Assembly (NCBI RefSeq): GCF_030055635.1
Contig: NZ_JASFYM010000010.1
Span: 1 to 64,000 of the forward strand
Direction of reading: 5' to 3'
From: Methanothrix sp.
GTDB taxonomy: Archaea; Halobacteriota; Methanosarcinia; Methanotrichales; Methanotrichaceae
DNA: 64,000 nucleotides
The notes below the pieces were generated by a model, which saw only the letters and a program-made list of their open reading frames with translations, ran no database searches and was not told the DNA's origin. Below are positions 44,581 to 54,367 of the stretch, one piece after another. The translations under genes and the position numbers were made by a program. Every line of letters begins with the position of its first letter. The first letter of the stretch is position 1.

Positions 44581-46059
44581 TCAAGTGAACCTCAGCTTCC
44601 TGACCTTCATCGTCGATAGATCGACGTGCGGCACTATTCCGGGCGTGGGCTGTATGTTCATCTTCTTCTGGAACTCTGTCTGTCCCTGCCAGGTGCCGCT
44701 GTTGATAACTGTCACACCCTTGTATCTCGTTATCCCAACGACATGCACGTGCCCGCAGTGGAGTATCGCTGGCGGCCTGTCGATCACGTAATGATCCTCG
44801 ACCTCCGGGGCGACGGAGACCCTGTTCCCGTATATCGGGCAGAGATGCCTCCTCCGGAGCATCTCAACCATCGCGAGCTCCGGCTCTCTGTATGAAAGGC
44901 CGGGAACTTTTAGCACAAAGTCGTCGATCGACCTCCCATGGTAGATCAGAACCGGCCGGGAGGAGATCGTTATCCATGAGGGATTCCCGACGAATATAAC
45001 ATTACTGGGGAAAAGCGATTGTATCTCCTTCGGGAGCGCTGGCTGCGGCTCGGCCTGTCTCACTATATCGTGGTTCCCGGGAGATATCACGATCTTTATC
45101 CTCGAGGGGATCTCTGAGATGAGATCGGCAGCCAGCTGATACTGCTCGTAGATGTCCTTTATCTCGAGCTCGTCCTCCTGCCCCGGGTAGACTCCGATTC
45201 CGTCGACGATGTCTCCAGCGATCACGATGCATCCTACACCAGAGCTGAGCCCAGTCGGATCTTCTCCGGATATCCAGGAGACGAAGCGATTCCAGGTATC
45301 GATCAGAAACGTTTTGCTCCCTACATGAAGGTCTGATAGAAAGAGAGCTCCTCCAGATGCAGATGTCAGGGGCTGGGGCTGAGCCTGGAGATCAGGCCAG
45401 ACGATCGACTTCGCGAATATCCGACCCTTTCCATCTGATGTTCCTGTGATTCCAATAACCTCGTCTGTGACGAGAAGCATCGAGTCCTCATACGCAGGAG
45501 ATTCCCTGGCGAAGAGCACGGTAACCATGCCTGTGGGATCCTCGATCTCCACGACTCTGGCTCGAGAGGTGTTTCTTATATCCATGATCATGCCGATAAC
45601 CGAGACCTCTCGCCCTGCTGTCTGCGCGCCAAGGCTCTCGATGGGCCGGGAGCCCATCCGCTTGCTCAGAAGATCGTGGATCTTCGCATATCTATCCCTG
45701 AAGTACTTCACGAAGTCCGAGTAGTTTCCCAGACAGGTAGATCTTCCTGTGATCTCCCTCAGCACCTCGACCTCCACGCCGGAGCTTCTCCTTTCCAGCG
45801 CGCAGCTCGTTGCTGAGGGTTCCCTCTCAGATCCCTCTGCTGCCTCCTCATCTGCTCTTCTGCACCTCCCGTCCAGGATTGAGAGGATCTGCTCTGCGCT
45901 TACAACAACCGTGCTGGCGTCGAGACTGCTTATCAGATGGTCAATCGATCCCGTGTCCTTTTTCGAGAGTATCTCTAGGGCCTCAGGTGTGAGCTGGTAT
46001 CCCCTCTCAGCGAACATCTGAACGATCTCGAGCATCGAAAGCCGTATAACACCCTCCAC
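44581..46059 (-). CDS. polB: DNA polymerase D small subunit (DP1)
   Basis: DP1 is the proofreading 3'-5' exonuclease subunit of archaeal family D polymerase. The calcineurin-like phosphoesterase motifs are intact: LFLSDLHVGS, VIAGDIVDG, VISPGNHD, YHGRS and CGHVH. The N-terminal third has an OB-fold region (VIGMIMDIRNTSRARVVEIEDPTG). The length is 492 aa from GTG 46059; ATG 46035 is an alternative. It is divergent from the signal peptidase with a 15-base gap. Confidence 0.95.
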   Translation of the reverse strand: MEGVIRLSMLEIVQMFAERGYQLTPEALEILSKKDTGSIDHLISSLDASTVVVSAEQILSILDGRCRRADEEAAEGSEREPSATSCALERRSSGVEVEVLREITGRSTCLGNYSDFVKYFRDRYAKIHDLLSKRMGSRPIESLGAQTAGREVSVIGMIMDIRNTSRARVVEIEDPTGMVTVLFARESPAYEDSMLLVTDEVIGITGTSDGKGRIFAKSIVWPDLQAQPQPLTSASGGALFLSDLHVGSKTFLIDTWNRFVSWISGEDPTGLSSGVGCIVIAGDIVDGIGVYPGQEDELEIKDIYEQYQLAADLISEIPSRIKIVISPGNHDIVRQAEPQPALPKEIQSLFPSNVIFVGNPSWITISSRPVLIYHGRSIDDFVLKVPGLSYREPELAMVEMLRRRHLCPIYGNRVSVAPEVEDHYVIDRPPAILHCGHVHVVGITRYKGVTVINSGTWQGQTEFQKKMNIQPTPGIVPHVDLSTMKVRKLRFT

Positions 46060-46074
46060 CAGATAAAACTCCCG

Positions 46075-46830
46075 ATGAAGCTATCTGATACTCTGGCAGG
46101 TCTTCCGTCCTTTGTCAAGGACATCATATTCGTCGTTGTTGTGGTTGGCGGCGTCTCCATTATCTCCCAGGTGCTTCTCGGCCTCTGGACCCCGATGGTC
46201 GCGGTGGAGTCCGGAAGCATGGTTCCGAACATGAATATCGGGGATATCATCATCGTGCAGGGCATATCCAGAACTGATGTGGTTACCTGGGAGGAGGGCG
46301 AGGCGAAGGGGTACAGATCGTTCAACAACCCTGGGGATGTCATACTCTACCGCCCCTACGGCAAGGAGAAGCTCGGCGTGCTCGATATAATCCCAGGCAT
46401 CCTGGGCATCGGGAGCGGTGGGGATAAGGCCACGCCCATAATACACAGGGCGATGAGGTGGGTGGAGAAGGGCGAGCCGATGTGGGAGGGGGGACCGCCA
46501 GCGCCGTTCGCGGGGTACATAACGAAGGGTGATCACAACGAGGTCATCGACCAGATGGCCGGCAGGATACTCGGTGTGCCGAACTACGCCTACATAAGAG
46601 AGCACCCGGAGCGGTTCAGGGAGACAGCTGATGGAATCCTAGTCGATAGAGAGACAGGCCTTGTTATTTACAGCCAGGGCAACACATCTTATGTGACAGA
46701 CGGGATAAGCTATCTTACACCGGTGCGGAAGGAGTGGGTTATAGGCGTCGCGAGATACAGGATACCGTATGTGGGCTATATCAGACTCATCCCCGAGATG
46801 ATCGTGGACTGGGTTCGCAGCATAATTTGA
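46075..46830 (+). CDS. signal peptidase I (archaeal S26B type)
   Basis: The membrane protein removes signal peptides. It has a hydrophobic N-terminal segment (FVKDIIFVVVVVGGVSIISQ), the catalytic Ser in AVESGSMVPNMNIGDI, His in IIHRAMRW and Asp in ITKGDHNEVID. This Ser-His-Asp arrangement marks the archaeal/ER type rather than the bacterial Ser-Lys type. The 251-aa length is longer than the average family member, mainly through an insert before the His and the region after the Asp. Confidence 0.92.
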   Translation: MKLSDTLAGLPSFVKDIIFVVVVVGGVSIISQVLLGLWTPMVAVESGSMVPNMNIGDIIIVQGISRTDVVTWEEGEAKGYRSFNNPGDVILYRPYGKEKLGVLDIIPGILGIGSGGDKATPIIHRAMRWVEKGEPMWEGGPPAPFAGYITKGDHNEVIDQMAGRILGVPNYAYIREHPERFRETADGILVDRETGLVIYSQGNTSYVTDGISYLTPVRKEWVIGVARYRIPYVGYIRLIPEMIVDWVRSII

Positions 46831-46849
46831 AGTGCATACTCCTCCACGG

Positions 46850-46895
46850 CCTCACGGCCCGGAGGTCTGCGCCCTTCTGCGCCCTGTTACTCTTC
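46850..46895 (-). repeat. 3'-end element, copy D (after fibrillarin)
   Basis: On the minus strand, GAGTAACAGGGCGCAG begins right after the fibrillarin stop, then a second GGGCGCAGA and CCTCCGGGCCGTGAGG. It shares the AGTAACAGG-CGCA core with copies B and C. Confidence 0.55.
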
Positions 46896-46896
46896 C

Positions 46897-47535
46897 TCAC
46901 AGGAGCTTTCTCGCGACGACCGCGATGTGGTCCCTGTGATGTGGCAGGTCGACCCTTTTCAGGAGCTCCACGCCCCAGAGGCGCTTTATCTCCTCATCGA
47001 AGATGTCGGCGGCCCGCGCTGTCGAGTCGATGGACATCGCCTTTATCATTACTATCATCAGCCCGTTGGGCTTCAGGTACATCGACGCGTTTCTCGATGC
47101 GATCTCCGCCTGGTTTCGCTGCGCCACGTCCTGGTATATGAGATCCACGGGCTCGACGATCCTGCGGTACGTCTCAGGGCGCGCTGCATCTCCCAGTAAT
47201 GGTATTATGTTCTCCCGCCTCTCTGCCAGAAGCAGCAGATCCCTCATCGCTCTGGGAGAGATCTCGACCGCGTAGATCATGCCTTCAGTGAGAATATCGC
47301 TGAGGTAGCTGACAGTGGCGCCGTTCGCAGCGCCCAGGTAGAGGACTTTACCGGATGGCACCACCCCCTCCAGGCACGGGTAACTCAGAAGAAGGGCGGC
47401 GAGCTTCGATCTTCGTGGATCCCATACTCTAAGGCCGTCAGCGATATGCTCGCCGTAGAGGGGCTCCTGGGAGGGCGAGCGGGTCGACAGGCGATCTTTT
47501 TTTATAATATAAAGCCCGGGGAGTATCTCCCTCAT
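46897..47535 (-). CDS. flpA: fibrillarin-like rRNA/tRNA 2'-O-methyltransferase
   Basis: Fibrillarin is the methyltransferase of the C/D box sRNP. The SAM-binding [18 protein letters not shown] and [12 protein letters not shown], and [16 protein letters not shown] are characteristic. The length of 212 aa is normal. It overlaps nikR by four bases. Its partner Nop5 lies at 7956-8792. Fibrillarin and a metal regulator sharing an operon is unusual. Confidence 0.95.
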   Translation of the reverse strand: MREILPGLYIIKKDRLSTRSPSQEPLYGEHIADGLRVWDPRRSKLAALLLSYPCLEGVVPSGKVLYLGAANGATVSYLSDILTEGMIYAVEISPRAMRDLLLLAERRENIIPLLGDAARPETYRRIVEPVDLIYQDVAQRNQAEIASRNASMYLKPNGLMIVMIKAMSIDSTARAADIFDEEIKRLWGVELLKRVDLPHHRDHIAVVARKLL

Positions 47536-47954
47536 AGCTCCGCGCCCACAGAGGTAGTGGTGAGCTTCACATGCTTGACGCCCTTCAGCGCCATCATCCT
47601 CTCTGCGGCTCTTCTCACATCCTTACCCTCGCCGCGAAGGATCACCACCTCGAGGCAGTTGTCCTTGTCCAGATGCACATGGAGGGTTGAGGTTATTATA
47701 TTTCCAAACTCATGCTGTATGTCCGTAAGGTTGTCCACCAGGCCGCGCTGATGGTGGGAGTAGACGATGGTTATCACGCCCACCCTCTCGCCCTCGACAT
47801 CGCTCATCCACTCATAGTGAATAATGTAGTTCCTTATCGCGTCCCTGATCCCCTCTGACCTCGAGGAGTACCCCCTCTGGGTGATAATCTCATCGAAGCG
47901 GCTCAGCAGCTTCTCCGGAAGAGATACGCCAATCCTCATGAGCTCCTGTTCCAT
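47532..47954 (-). CDS. nikR: nickel-responsive transcriptional regulator NikR
   Basis: NikR is a ribbon-helix-helix repressor with a C-terminal ACT-like nickel domain. The RHH part is [21 protein letters not shown]. Candidate nickel ligands are the His in YSHHQRG, and HVHLDKDNC, where the Cys completes the site. The length of 140 aa is normal. It is divergent from the amidotransferase gene at 48264, and an inverted repeat lies in the gap (47985-48017). Confidence 0.95.
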   Translation of the reverse strand: MEQELMRIGVSLPEKLLSRFDEIITQRGYSSRSEGIRDAIRNYIIHYEWMSDVEGERVGVITIVYSHHQRGLVDNLTDIQHEFGNIITSTLHVHLDKDNCLEVVILRGEGKDVRRAAERMMALKGVKHVKLTTTSVGAEL

Positions 47955-48263
47955 TAAACCACCACCATTTATTTCGGTCAGATATAGTAATAAAGCTATT
48001 GTAGTAAAATCTTACTATTTTTGATTTACGCTTTTTTCAGTAAGTGAAACTCAGAATCGAAGGGCTCAAACCCCGCTCTTCTTTGGTTTGTGTACACGTA
48101 TCTCTGAGACCAGAAGCATATGGTTCACAGAACTCATGGGTCATCGGGTGGAGATCCAAAAACCCTCCTTGAGGCAACACCACTCCAAAAAATTTACAGT
48201 CACCCTTTTCTCATATACCAAAGGGTCCCCGGAGGGGCGCGAGGTTTTTCATGAGATGAATGC
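47955..48263. other. divergent region between nikR and the CfbB/CbiA-type gene
   Basis: The 309-base gap is AT-rich near nikR. It contains the operator-like sequence and the nikR TATA (GCTTTATTACT on the minus strand, near 47990). The right part is GC-richer with a small hairpin CCCCGGAGGGG at 48228-48238. No gene is seen. Confidence 0.5.
47985..48017. promoter_or_regulatory. candidate NikR-type operator
   Basis: TAGTAA-AATC-TTACTA (48002-48017) is a perfect inverted repeat, and a second TAGTAA occurs 17 bases upstream at 47985. It overlaps the expected nikR promoter. It is placed to let NikR control itself and perhaps the divergent gene. It does not match the E. coli GTATGA-type site, so the assignment is by position and symmetry only. 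Confidence 0.5.
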
Positions 48264-49601
48264 ATGCATGAGATCATGTTGCCTGTATTTGTAATAGCAG
48301 GAACCCACAGCGGTGTTGGCAAAACCACCGTCACGCTGGGCCTGATGGCCGCTCTTAGGAGAAGAGGGCTGACTGTGCAGCCCTTCAAGGTCGGGCCTGA
48401 TTTCATAGACCCGACGCACCACACGGCGATATGCGGCCGGCCCTCCCGCAACCTGGACACATTCATGATGGGCGCAGACGGCGTGAGGCGATCTTTTCTC
48501 TCCGCGATAAGAGGTGCGGATGTGGCGGTGGTCGAAGGGGTCATGGGGCTCTACGATGGGATCGGTGGTGGCGAGGAGGCCAGCACAGCACATGTTGCAA
48601 AGGTTCTCGGGATACCTGTCTTGCTTGTGGTGAACGTCCATGGCATGTCCAGATCCGCAGCTGCCCTGATACACGGATTCAGATCCTTCGATCCTGCTGT
48701 GAACATCGCTGGGGTCATACTGAACCATGTCGGGAGCGAGCGCCATCTGAAGGCTCTAAGGGAATCCATAAATTTCAGAATATTCGGAGCGCTTCCGAGG
48801 AGGAAGAGCATCTCGCTCCCGAGCAGGCACCTCGGCCTGGCGATGGGTTTCGAGATTGAGCATGATGTGAACGCGCTTGCAGATCTGGTTGAGGAGAACA
48901 TACTGCTGGATGAGCTGCTCGATGCATGCACGCTACCGATCGCTGTGCCGGAGCAGGAGAGCAGGTATGGCGAAGAGCACAGTGTGCGCATCGCGATCGC
49001 CCTGGATGAGGCGTTCTGCTTCTACTACCAGGATAACATCGATCGCCTGAGGAGTGCTGGAGCGGAGATAATACCTTTCAGCCCCATCAGGGACGCACTT
49101 CCTGATGCTGATGGCATCTACATAGGCGGTGGATATCCTGAGCTCCACGCAGCCTCTCTCGAGTCCGGGAGGTGCATTCAGCAGATCAGAGCGGCAGCAT
49201 CTGATGGCATGCCGATCTACGGAGAGTGTGGCGGTCTGATGTACCTCGGAGAGAATCTCGTCCTTGAAGACAGGAGCTACAAGATGGCCGGGATCCTGCC
49301 GGCCTCGACTCTCATGACCAGGCATCTTCAGGCACTTGGGTACGTTGAGGCGGATGTCGTACTGGACAATCCTGTGGTTCCAAAGGGCAGCGTGATACGG
49401 GGGCATGAGTTTCACTATTCGAGAATGGAGTGCGACCGGGACGCAAAGCTCGCGTACAGGCTCAGGCGCGGCCAGGGGATCGCAAACGGCATGGACGGCC
49501 TGGTCGAGCACATGACCCTCGGCGGATACCTTCACGCGCACTTCGCATCATTCCCAGTGGAGAGGTTCATGGAGAGCTGCATGGCATACAGAAGGAGATG
49601 A
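48264..49601 (+). CDS. cobyrinate / Ni-sirohydrochlorin a,c-diamide synthase (CbiA/CfbB family)
   Basis: The 445-aa protein has an N-terminal dethiobiotin-synthetase-like ATPase (FVIAGTHSGVGKTTVTLGL, KVGPDFIDPTHHT) and a C-terminal glutamine amidotransferase domain with the Cys in GMPIYGECGGLMYLGE and the His near HFHYSRME. CbiA amidates cobyrinate; CfbB amidates Ni-sirohydrochlorin in coenzyme F430 synthesis. The sequence alone does not separate them. Position next to nikR favours CfbB. ATG 48264 or 48276 could be the start. Confidence 0.9.
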   Translation: MHEIMLPVFVIAGTHSGVGKTTVTLGLMAALRRRGLTVQPFKVGPDFIDPTHHTAICGRPSRNLDTFMMGADGVRRSFLSAIRGADVAVVEGVMGLYDGIGGGEEASTAHVAKVLGIPVLLVVNVHGMSRSAAALIHGFRSFDPAVNIAGVILNHVGSERHLKALRESINFRIFGALPRRKSISLPSRHLGLAMGFEIEHDVNALADLVEENILLDELLDACTLPIAVPEQESRYGEEHSVRIAIALDEAFCFYYQDNIDRLRSAGAEIIPFSPIRDALPDADGIYIGGGYPELHAASLESGRCIQQIRAAASDGMPIYGECGGLMYLGENLVLEDRSYKMAGILPASTLMTRHLQALGYVEADVVLDNPVVPKGSVIRGHEFHYSRMECDRDAKLAYRLRRGQGIANGMDGLVEHMTLGGYLHAHFASFPVERFMESCMAYRRR

Positions 49602-49743
49602 GTGGGTCCAAAATTGACTGCAGCCCGCCCAAGGCTGCCCGTTGTGGGTCAGAGGATATAACAGGAACAGAAAGCCGGACTCCTTGTCTCTTCCATCTTG
49701 TTCCCACCATCCAGATCTGGAGCAGAGGTGCATTCCATCCGCC

Positions 49744-49777
49744 TTTGAAGAAAGGAGTTTGCGCCCTGCTGATCCCA
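49744..49777 (-). repeat. 3'-end element, copy E (after gatD)
   Basis: On the minus strand CAGGGCGCAAACTCCTTTC then TTCAAAGGCGGATGG follows the gatD stop. CAGGGCGCAA and CTCC are shared with copy B. Confidence 0.55.
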
Positions 49778-51019
49778 TCACACATCCACCGGCGTGGATC
49801 CGGATATCTCTCCTGCCAGGGGTTTTGATATCATCTCCCTCGCCTCGTCCAGGCTCGATGTGTTCGCCAGAACCCACATGAGCTTGACCAGGGCCACCTC
49901 GGGGAGCATGTCCTCTGCCTCAATGGCCCCTGCAGCGAGCATGTCCCTGCCTGTATCGTAGACCCTGTCGCATATCCTCCCACGGAGGCACTGTGACGTT
50001 ACGACAACAGGTATGCCTTTCTCGGTGGCCTTTTTTATGAACGGTATCCAGTCGGACGCCACGTGGCCCAGACCTGTGCCCTCGATGACGATCCCCCTGT
50101 AGCCCGATTCTATGAGGTGATCGAATATCCCAGGATCAGCGCCGGGGAAGTACTTGATGAGCGCGCATCTCGGCTCGAGCCTGTCGAGCAGCTGGAGCTC
50201 ACACTCCCCGCGCTTTCTGTAATTTGAGAACGTCTCTATACTTCGTGTGGAGTAATCGACCCTGCCGATCGGTGGATGGTTTACAGACTGGAACGCGTCC
50301 CTCCTGGATGTGTGCATCTTGCGCACCCTGGTCCCCCTGTGGATCAGACAGTAGTCATCGCTGGTGCTCCCGTGCATGACGACGCAGACCTCTGCGATAT
50401 CGCTCACTGCGACCGTCGAGGCGCAGATCGCATTCATCGCAGCATCACTGCTGGGCCTGTCCGAGCTCCTCTGAGAGCCGACGAGCACAACAGGAACCGG
50501 AGTTCTGAGCATGAATGAGAGAGCGGCCGCTGTATACGTCATGGTGTCTGTCCCGTGGGTTATCACCACACCCTCCGCGCCGTTCATTACCTCCTTGGCG
50601 ACAGCCCTTGCGAGCTCTATCCAGTACTCTGCGCGCATGTTCTCGCTGAGTATTGTGTAGAGGACCCTTGCGCGGTACCGTGCGATCTCACCGAGCTCAG
50701 GTATCGCTGAGATTATCTCCTCAGCAGAGAACTGGCTCGTCACAGCTCCGGTCCTGTAATCGACCTTGCTGGCTATCGTGCCACCTGTTGAGATGATCGA
50801 GACCAGAGGCAGATCCTCGCGCATCTGTATCTGCTCAGGCGGCTTCTCGTGCTTCTGGGCTCTTTCCAGGACCTCGATCCTGTCGGGAATGAGCCCGATG
50901 TTGTAGCCGTTGCTGAGCTTTATGACGACATGATCACTGCGCGAGGGCATCAGTATTCCCTCGTATCTCATATCTCCTTTTATTACAGCCACTCTGTCTC
51001 CCAGCTCCATGGCCACCAT
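49778..51019 (-). CDS. gatD: glutamyl-tRNA(Gln) amidotransferase subunit D
   Basis: GatD is the asparaginase-like subunit that supplies ammonia to GatE for making Gln-tRNA(Gln) in archaea. The amidohydrolase motifs [14 protein letters not shown] and [13 protein letters not shown] hold the catalytic Thr, Thr and Asp; the Lys is in the [12 protein letters not shown]-like region or close by. The N-terminal ~70 residues are the GatD-specific small barrel ([19 protein letters not shown]). The length of 413 aa is normal. ATG 51019 follows the hisA stop as TGAGATG. GatE is not in the window. Confidence 0.95.
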   Translation of the reverse strand: MVAMELGDRVAVIKGDMRYEGILMPSRSDHVVIKLSNGYNIGLIPDRIEVLERAQKHEKPPEQIQMREDLPLVSIISTGGTIASKVDYRTGAVTSQFSAEEIISAIPELGEIARYRARVLYTILSENMRAEYWIELARAVAKEVMNGAEGVVITHGTDTMTYTAAALSFMLRTPVPVVLVGSQRSSDRPSSDAAMNAICASTVAVSDIAEVCVVMHGSTSDDYCLIHRGTRVRKMHTSRRDAFQSVNHPPIGRVDYSTRSIETFSNYRKRGECELQLLDRLEPRCALIKYFPGADPGIFDHLIESGYRGIVIEGTGLGHVASDWIPFIKKATEKGIPVVVTSQCLRGRICDRVYDTGRDMLAAGAIEAEDMLPEVALVKLMWVLANTSSLDEAREMISKPLAGEISGSTPVDV

Positions 51020-51020
51020 C

Positions 51021-51749
51021 TCAAAGCGTTTTTGCAAAATCCAGCGCATCCCGCAGATCAAGCACGCCGGTATATATGGCAGTGCCTATCACAGCGCCTG
51101 CAGCGCCAGCTTCGCTGAGAAGCTTTACGTCATTAAGAGAGCTGACTCCACCAGCTGCTACGACAGGTATGCTCACAGCCTCGACCAGCTCTTTCGTTGG
51201 CTCGGGATCGACGCCGCGCTGCTGACCCTCTGTATCTATGTTCGTGAAGAGTATGGAGCCCGCCCCGAAGCTCTCGAAGACAACGCCGAGCTCGATCGCA
51301 TTGAACTCAAGAGTCCTCTGCCAGCCCTCTGATGTCACCTTCCCATCTCTCACATCCAGGGCCACCATGAGGCGATCCGGGCCGTACTCATCTGAAAGAC
51401 GCATCACGACTGGAGGATCCCTGAGCGCCATCGTGCCCAGTATGACTCGATCCACACCTGTATCCAGGACCTCTGCGACATCGGAGCGTCTTCTTATCCC
51501 GCCGCCGACCTGGACAAAGACGTCGAGCTCCTCGACGATTCTCTTGAGTACCGGCGCGTTAAGCCTGACGCCCTCTATCGCGCCATCGAGATCTATGATG
51601 TGCAGATGGTCCGCCCCCATCTCCACCCATCTCAGCGCCTGACCAAGGGGATCATCAAGCGACACAACCTCGCTGCCAGGCACACCCTGGACGAGCTGGA
51701 CGCATCTTCCGCCGCGCAGGTCCACCGCAGGGAATATGTCAAACGTCAT
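51021..51749 (-). CDS. hisA: ProFAR isomerase (HisA)
   Basis: HisA catalyses the Amadori isomerisation in histidine synthesis. The catalytic Asp residues are in [15 protein letters not shown] and [13 protein letters not shown], and phosphate-binding [12 protein letters not shown] and [12 protein letters not shown] are intact. The length of 242 aa is normal. It is coupled to gatD; there is no other his gene here. Confidence 0.96.
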   Translation of the reverse strand: MTFDIFPAVDLRGGRCVQLVQGVPGSEVVSLDDPLGQALRWVEMGADHLHIIDLDGAIEGVRLNAPVLKRIVEELDVFVQVGGGIRRRSDVAEVLDTGVDRVILGTMALRDPPVVMRLSDEYGPDRLMVALDVRDGKVTSEGWQRTLEFNAIELGVVFESFGAGSILFTNIDTEGQQRGVDPEPTKELVEAVSIPVVAAGGVSSLNDVKLLSEAGAAGAVIGTAIYTGVLDLRDALDFAKTL

Positions 51750-52010
51750 GATGTCTCATGAGTGAAAGCTGCGGTGATATAACACTTGGCATGACCATGG
51801 AGCGCAGCAAACAATGTGTATGCACTGCTGATATGCGCGAGCTCATGAAGAATGTTCCCTAAGATCTCGTTTCCTGATGCACAGCACTGTCGTTAGATCC
51901 TGCAGGTCCAGAGGCGCACAGAGGGATGTCTGCCATTGCTGGAATCATGTCTGCCCCCATGGTGACTGGAGCCGATAGATAAAGCATTTAGACCAGCTCG
52001 CGTTCAGGAG

Positions 52011-53279
52011 ATGGGTGATAGATTGGAGAAGAGCATCGTGAAGGATATAAGGCTCGCGGACGCTGGAGAGAGGAGGATTGAGTGGGCGAGAAGGCATATG
52101 CCGGTGCTTCAGCTCATAAAGGAGGAGTTTGAGAGGGAGAGGCCCCTTGAGGGCATAAGGATTGTTGCATGTCTGCATGTGACCGTCGAGACTGCAAACC
52201 TGATAGAGACGCTGCGCGCAGGTGGCGCCGAGATCGCTCTCACAGGATCAAACCCGCTGAGCACCCAGGATGATGTTGCAGCAGCTCTTGCATCCCGCGG
52301 CATACACGTGTACGCATTCCGCGGCGAGAATGAGCGCGAGTACTACGAGTGCATAGAGCGCGCCCTCGAGCTCCGTCCCAACGTGACGCTCGATGATGGC
52401 GCTGACACTATAGCGGTAGTGCACAAAAGCCACCGCGAGCTCCTGCCGGAGATACTCGGAGGGTGCGAGGAGACCACGACAGGGGTCATGAGGCTCAGAG
52501 CAATGGCAGATGACGGCGCTCTGGCCTACCCTGTGATAGCAGTGAATGATGCAGAGACGAAGATGATGTTCGACAACAGATACGGCACAGGGCAGTCAAC
52601 GGTGCACGGGATTATGAACGCGACGAACTTCCTCTTCGCAGGAAAGACCGTTGTAGTCGCAGGCTACGGCTGGTGCGGCCGGGGGTTTGCGATGCGTGCT
52701 AAGGGCATGGGTGCGAACGTAATCGTCGTGGAGGCGGAGCCGAGAAAGGCGCTCGAGGCTGCGATGGACGGCTACAGGGTGATGTCAATGCGATCCGCCG
52801 CTCCGCTGGGGGATCTCTTCGTGACGCTCACAGGAGACATAAATGTGATAAGAAAGGAGCACTTCGAGCTCATGAAGGATCAGTCGATACTGGCGAACAG
52901 CGGGCACTTCAACGTCGAGATCGATATACCTGGGCTGGAGAGCATGGCCGTCTCCACAAACGAGATCCAGCCCAACGTGCGGGAGTACGTCATGCGCGAT
53001 GGTCGCAGGATATACCTGCTCGCAGAGGGCAGGCTGATCAACCTGGCCGCTGCTTACGGCCACCCCCCTGAGGTCATGGACATGTCATTCGCAAACCAGG
53101 CGCTCTCAGTGAGATACATCGTCGAGAACGGCAGGAGGCTTGAGCGGAAGGTCTATTCTGTTCCTGTTGAGATCGACAGGAGGGTGGCTGAGCTCAAGCT
53201 GAAGGCGATGGGGATAGAAATAGAGAAACTGACTCCAGAGCAGGACAGGTACCTGCACAGCTGGCAGATGGGGACATGA
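52011..53279 (+). CDS. ahcY: adenosylhomocysteinase (SAH hydrolase family)
   Basis: The enzyme recycles S-adenosylhomocysteine with bound NAD. Motifs include [43 protein letters not shown] and the NAD fold [21 protein letters not shown]. The length of 422 aa is normal for archaea. In Methanocaldococcus the homologue prefers S-inosylhomocysteine, so the true substrate here may be SIH. It overlaps the kinase gene by four bases. Confidence 0.95.
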   Translation: MGDRLEKSIVKDIRLADAGERRIEWARRHMPVLQLIKEEFERERPLEGIRIVACLHVTVETANLIETLRAGGAEIALTGSNPLSTQDDVAAALASRGIHVYAFRGENEREYYECIERALELRPNVTLDDGADTIAVVHKSHRELLPEILGGCEETTTGVMRLRAMADDGALAYPVIAVNDAETKMMFDNRYGTGQSTVHGIMNATNFLFAGKTVVVAGYGWCGRGFAMRAKGMGANVIVVEAEPRKALEAAMDGYRVMSMRSAAPLGDLFVTLTGDINVIRKEHFELMKDQSILANSGHFNVEIDIPGLESMAVSTNEIQPNVREYVMRDGRRIYLLAEGRLINLAAAYGHPPEVMDMSFANQALSVRYIVENGRRLERKVYSVPVEIDRRVAELKLKAMGIEIEKLTPEQDRYLHSWQMGT

Positions 53280-54367
53280 GCATGGACATAAGCAGGGACA
53301 GCATTGAGAGATACCTCAAGAGCATATTCGGGGGTGGTGCCAGCCTCTCATCCATACGAAAGATGGGCGAGACCATCCCGACCACTGGAGATGTGAAGGG
53401 ATTCGGGTACGGCAGCCCGCTGCTGATAGAGTATCTTCTCGATGGCAGGAAGGAGTTCCTGGTGCTCTCGACGATGAGGGTGCAGCACGGCTTCGGGCAC
53501 GATCACTTCTCAGACAGGGCGCAGGTCATGCTCTGGCAGCACTCGGCATTCAACAAGCTTCCAAGGCATGTAAGATCAATAGACGTCGGGTACTTCACAC
53601 CATCCGGAGATATGAGATCATGTGGCGATGCTCAGGAGTTCTTTCTTGTGATGGAGAGGATCGAGGGTAAGGAGTACTTCTTCGATCTGGAGCGTGTCAA
53701 GGAGAGCGGGGCAACGGATCTTGACAGGATTCGAGCTGCGGCGCTCGCGGATTACCTCGCGGAGATCCACAGCGTGAAGCACAGCTGCCCGCCGCTATAC
53801 AGGCGCAAGATCAGGGACACTATCGGCCACGGTGAGGGGATCATGGGCATTCTCGATGATTATCCGGATGCTCCGGAGTTCCTGGAGCGCGGCGAGCTCT
53901 GTGAGATCGAGAAGAGGTGCGTGGAGTGGCGGTGGAGGCTGAGGTCGATGACCCACAGGCTCTGCCAGGTCCACGGCGATTTTCATCCATGGAATGTGAT
54001 GTTCAGGGAGGGCAGCGACTTCTCGGTCCTTGACAGGAGCAGAGGAGAGTGGGGAGAGGCGGCGGACGACCTGAGCGCGATGTCGATGAACTACATATTC
54101 TACTCTGTTCAGAAGGAGATGAGGCTGGCGGGAGGTCTCAGGGAGCTGTTCGAGATCTTCTTCGATAGGTATCTGGAGAGGACCGGTGACGAGGAGGTTC
54201 TCGATGTCATAGCTCCGTTCTTCGCGTTCAGAGCTGTTGTCGTGGCCAGCCCCACATGGTATCCGCTGCTCTCTCATGATGTGAGAAGAGTCCTCTTCAA
54301 TTTCCTGGAGAACGTTCTGGATGATGATTCTTTTGACTACAGGAACGTGAACAAATATCTGACATAG
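53276..54367 (+). CDS. aminoglycoside-phosphotransferase-like kinase
   Basis: The 363-aa protein has the APH/choline-kinase catalytic motif [15 protein letters not shown] and the following D in [20 protein letters not shown], with the second D of DRSRG in the place of the usual D-x-D/E pair. N-terminal segments ([14 protein letters not shown]) fit the ATP lobe. It lies between ahcY and a tRNA methyltransferase gene, overlapping the first by four bases and abutting the second. A small-molecule kinase, perhaps in nucleoside or methionine salvage, is plausible, but the substrate is unknown. Confidence 0.82.
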   Translation: MSMDISRDSIERYLKSIFGGGASLSSIRKMGETIPTTGDVKGFGYGSPLLIEYLLDGRKEFLVLSTMRVQHGFGHDHFSDRAQVMLWQHSAFNKLPRHVRSIDVGYFTPSGDMRSCGDAQEFFLVMERIEGKEYFFDLERVKESGATDLDRIRAAALADYLAEIHSVKHSCPPLYRRKIRDTIGHGEGIMGILDDYPDAPEFLERGELCEIEKRCVEWRWRLRSMTHRLCQVHGDFHPWNVMFREGSDFSVLDRSRGEWGEAADDLSAMSMNYIFYSVQKEMRLAGGLRELFEIFFDRYLERTGDEEVLDVIAPFFAFRAVVVASPTWYPLLSHDVRRVLFNFLENVLDDDSFDYRNVNKYLT

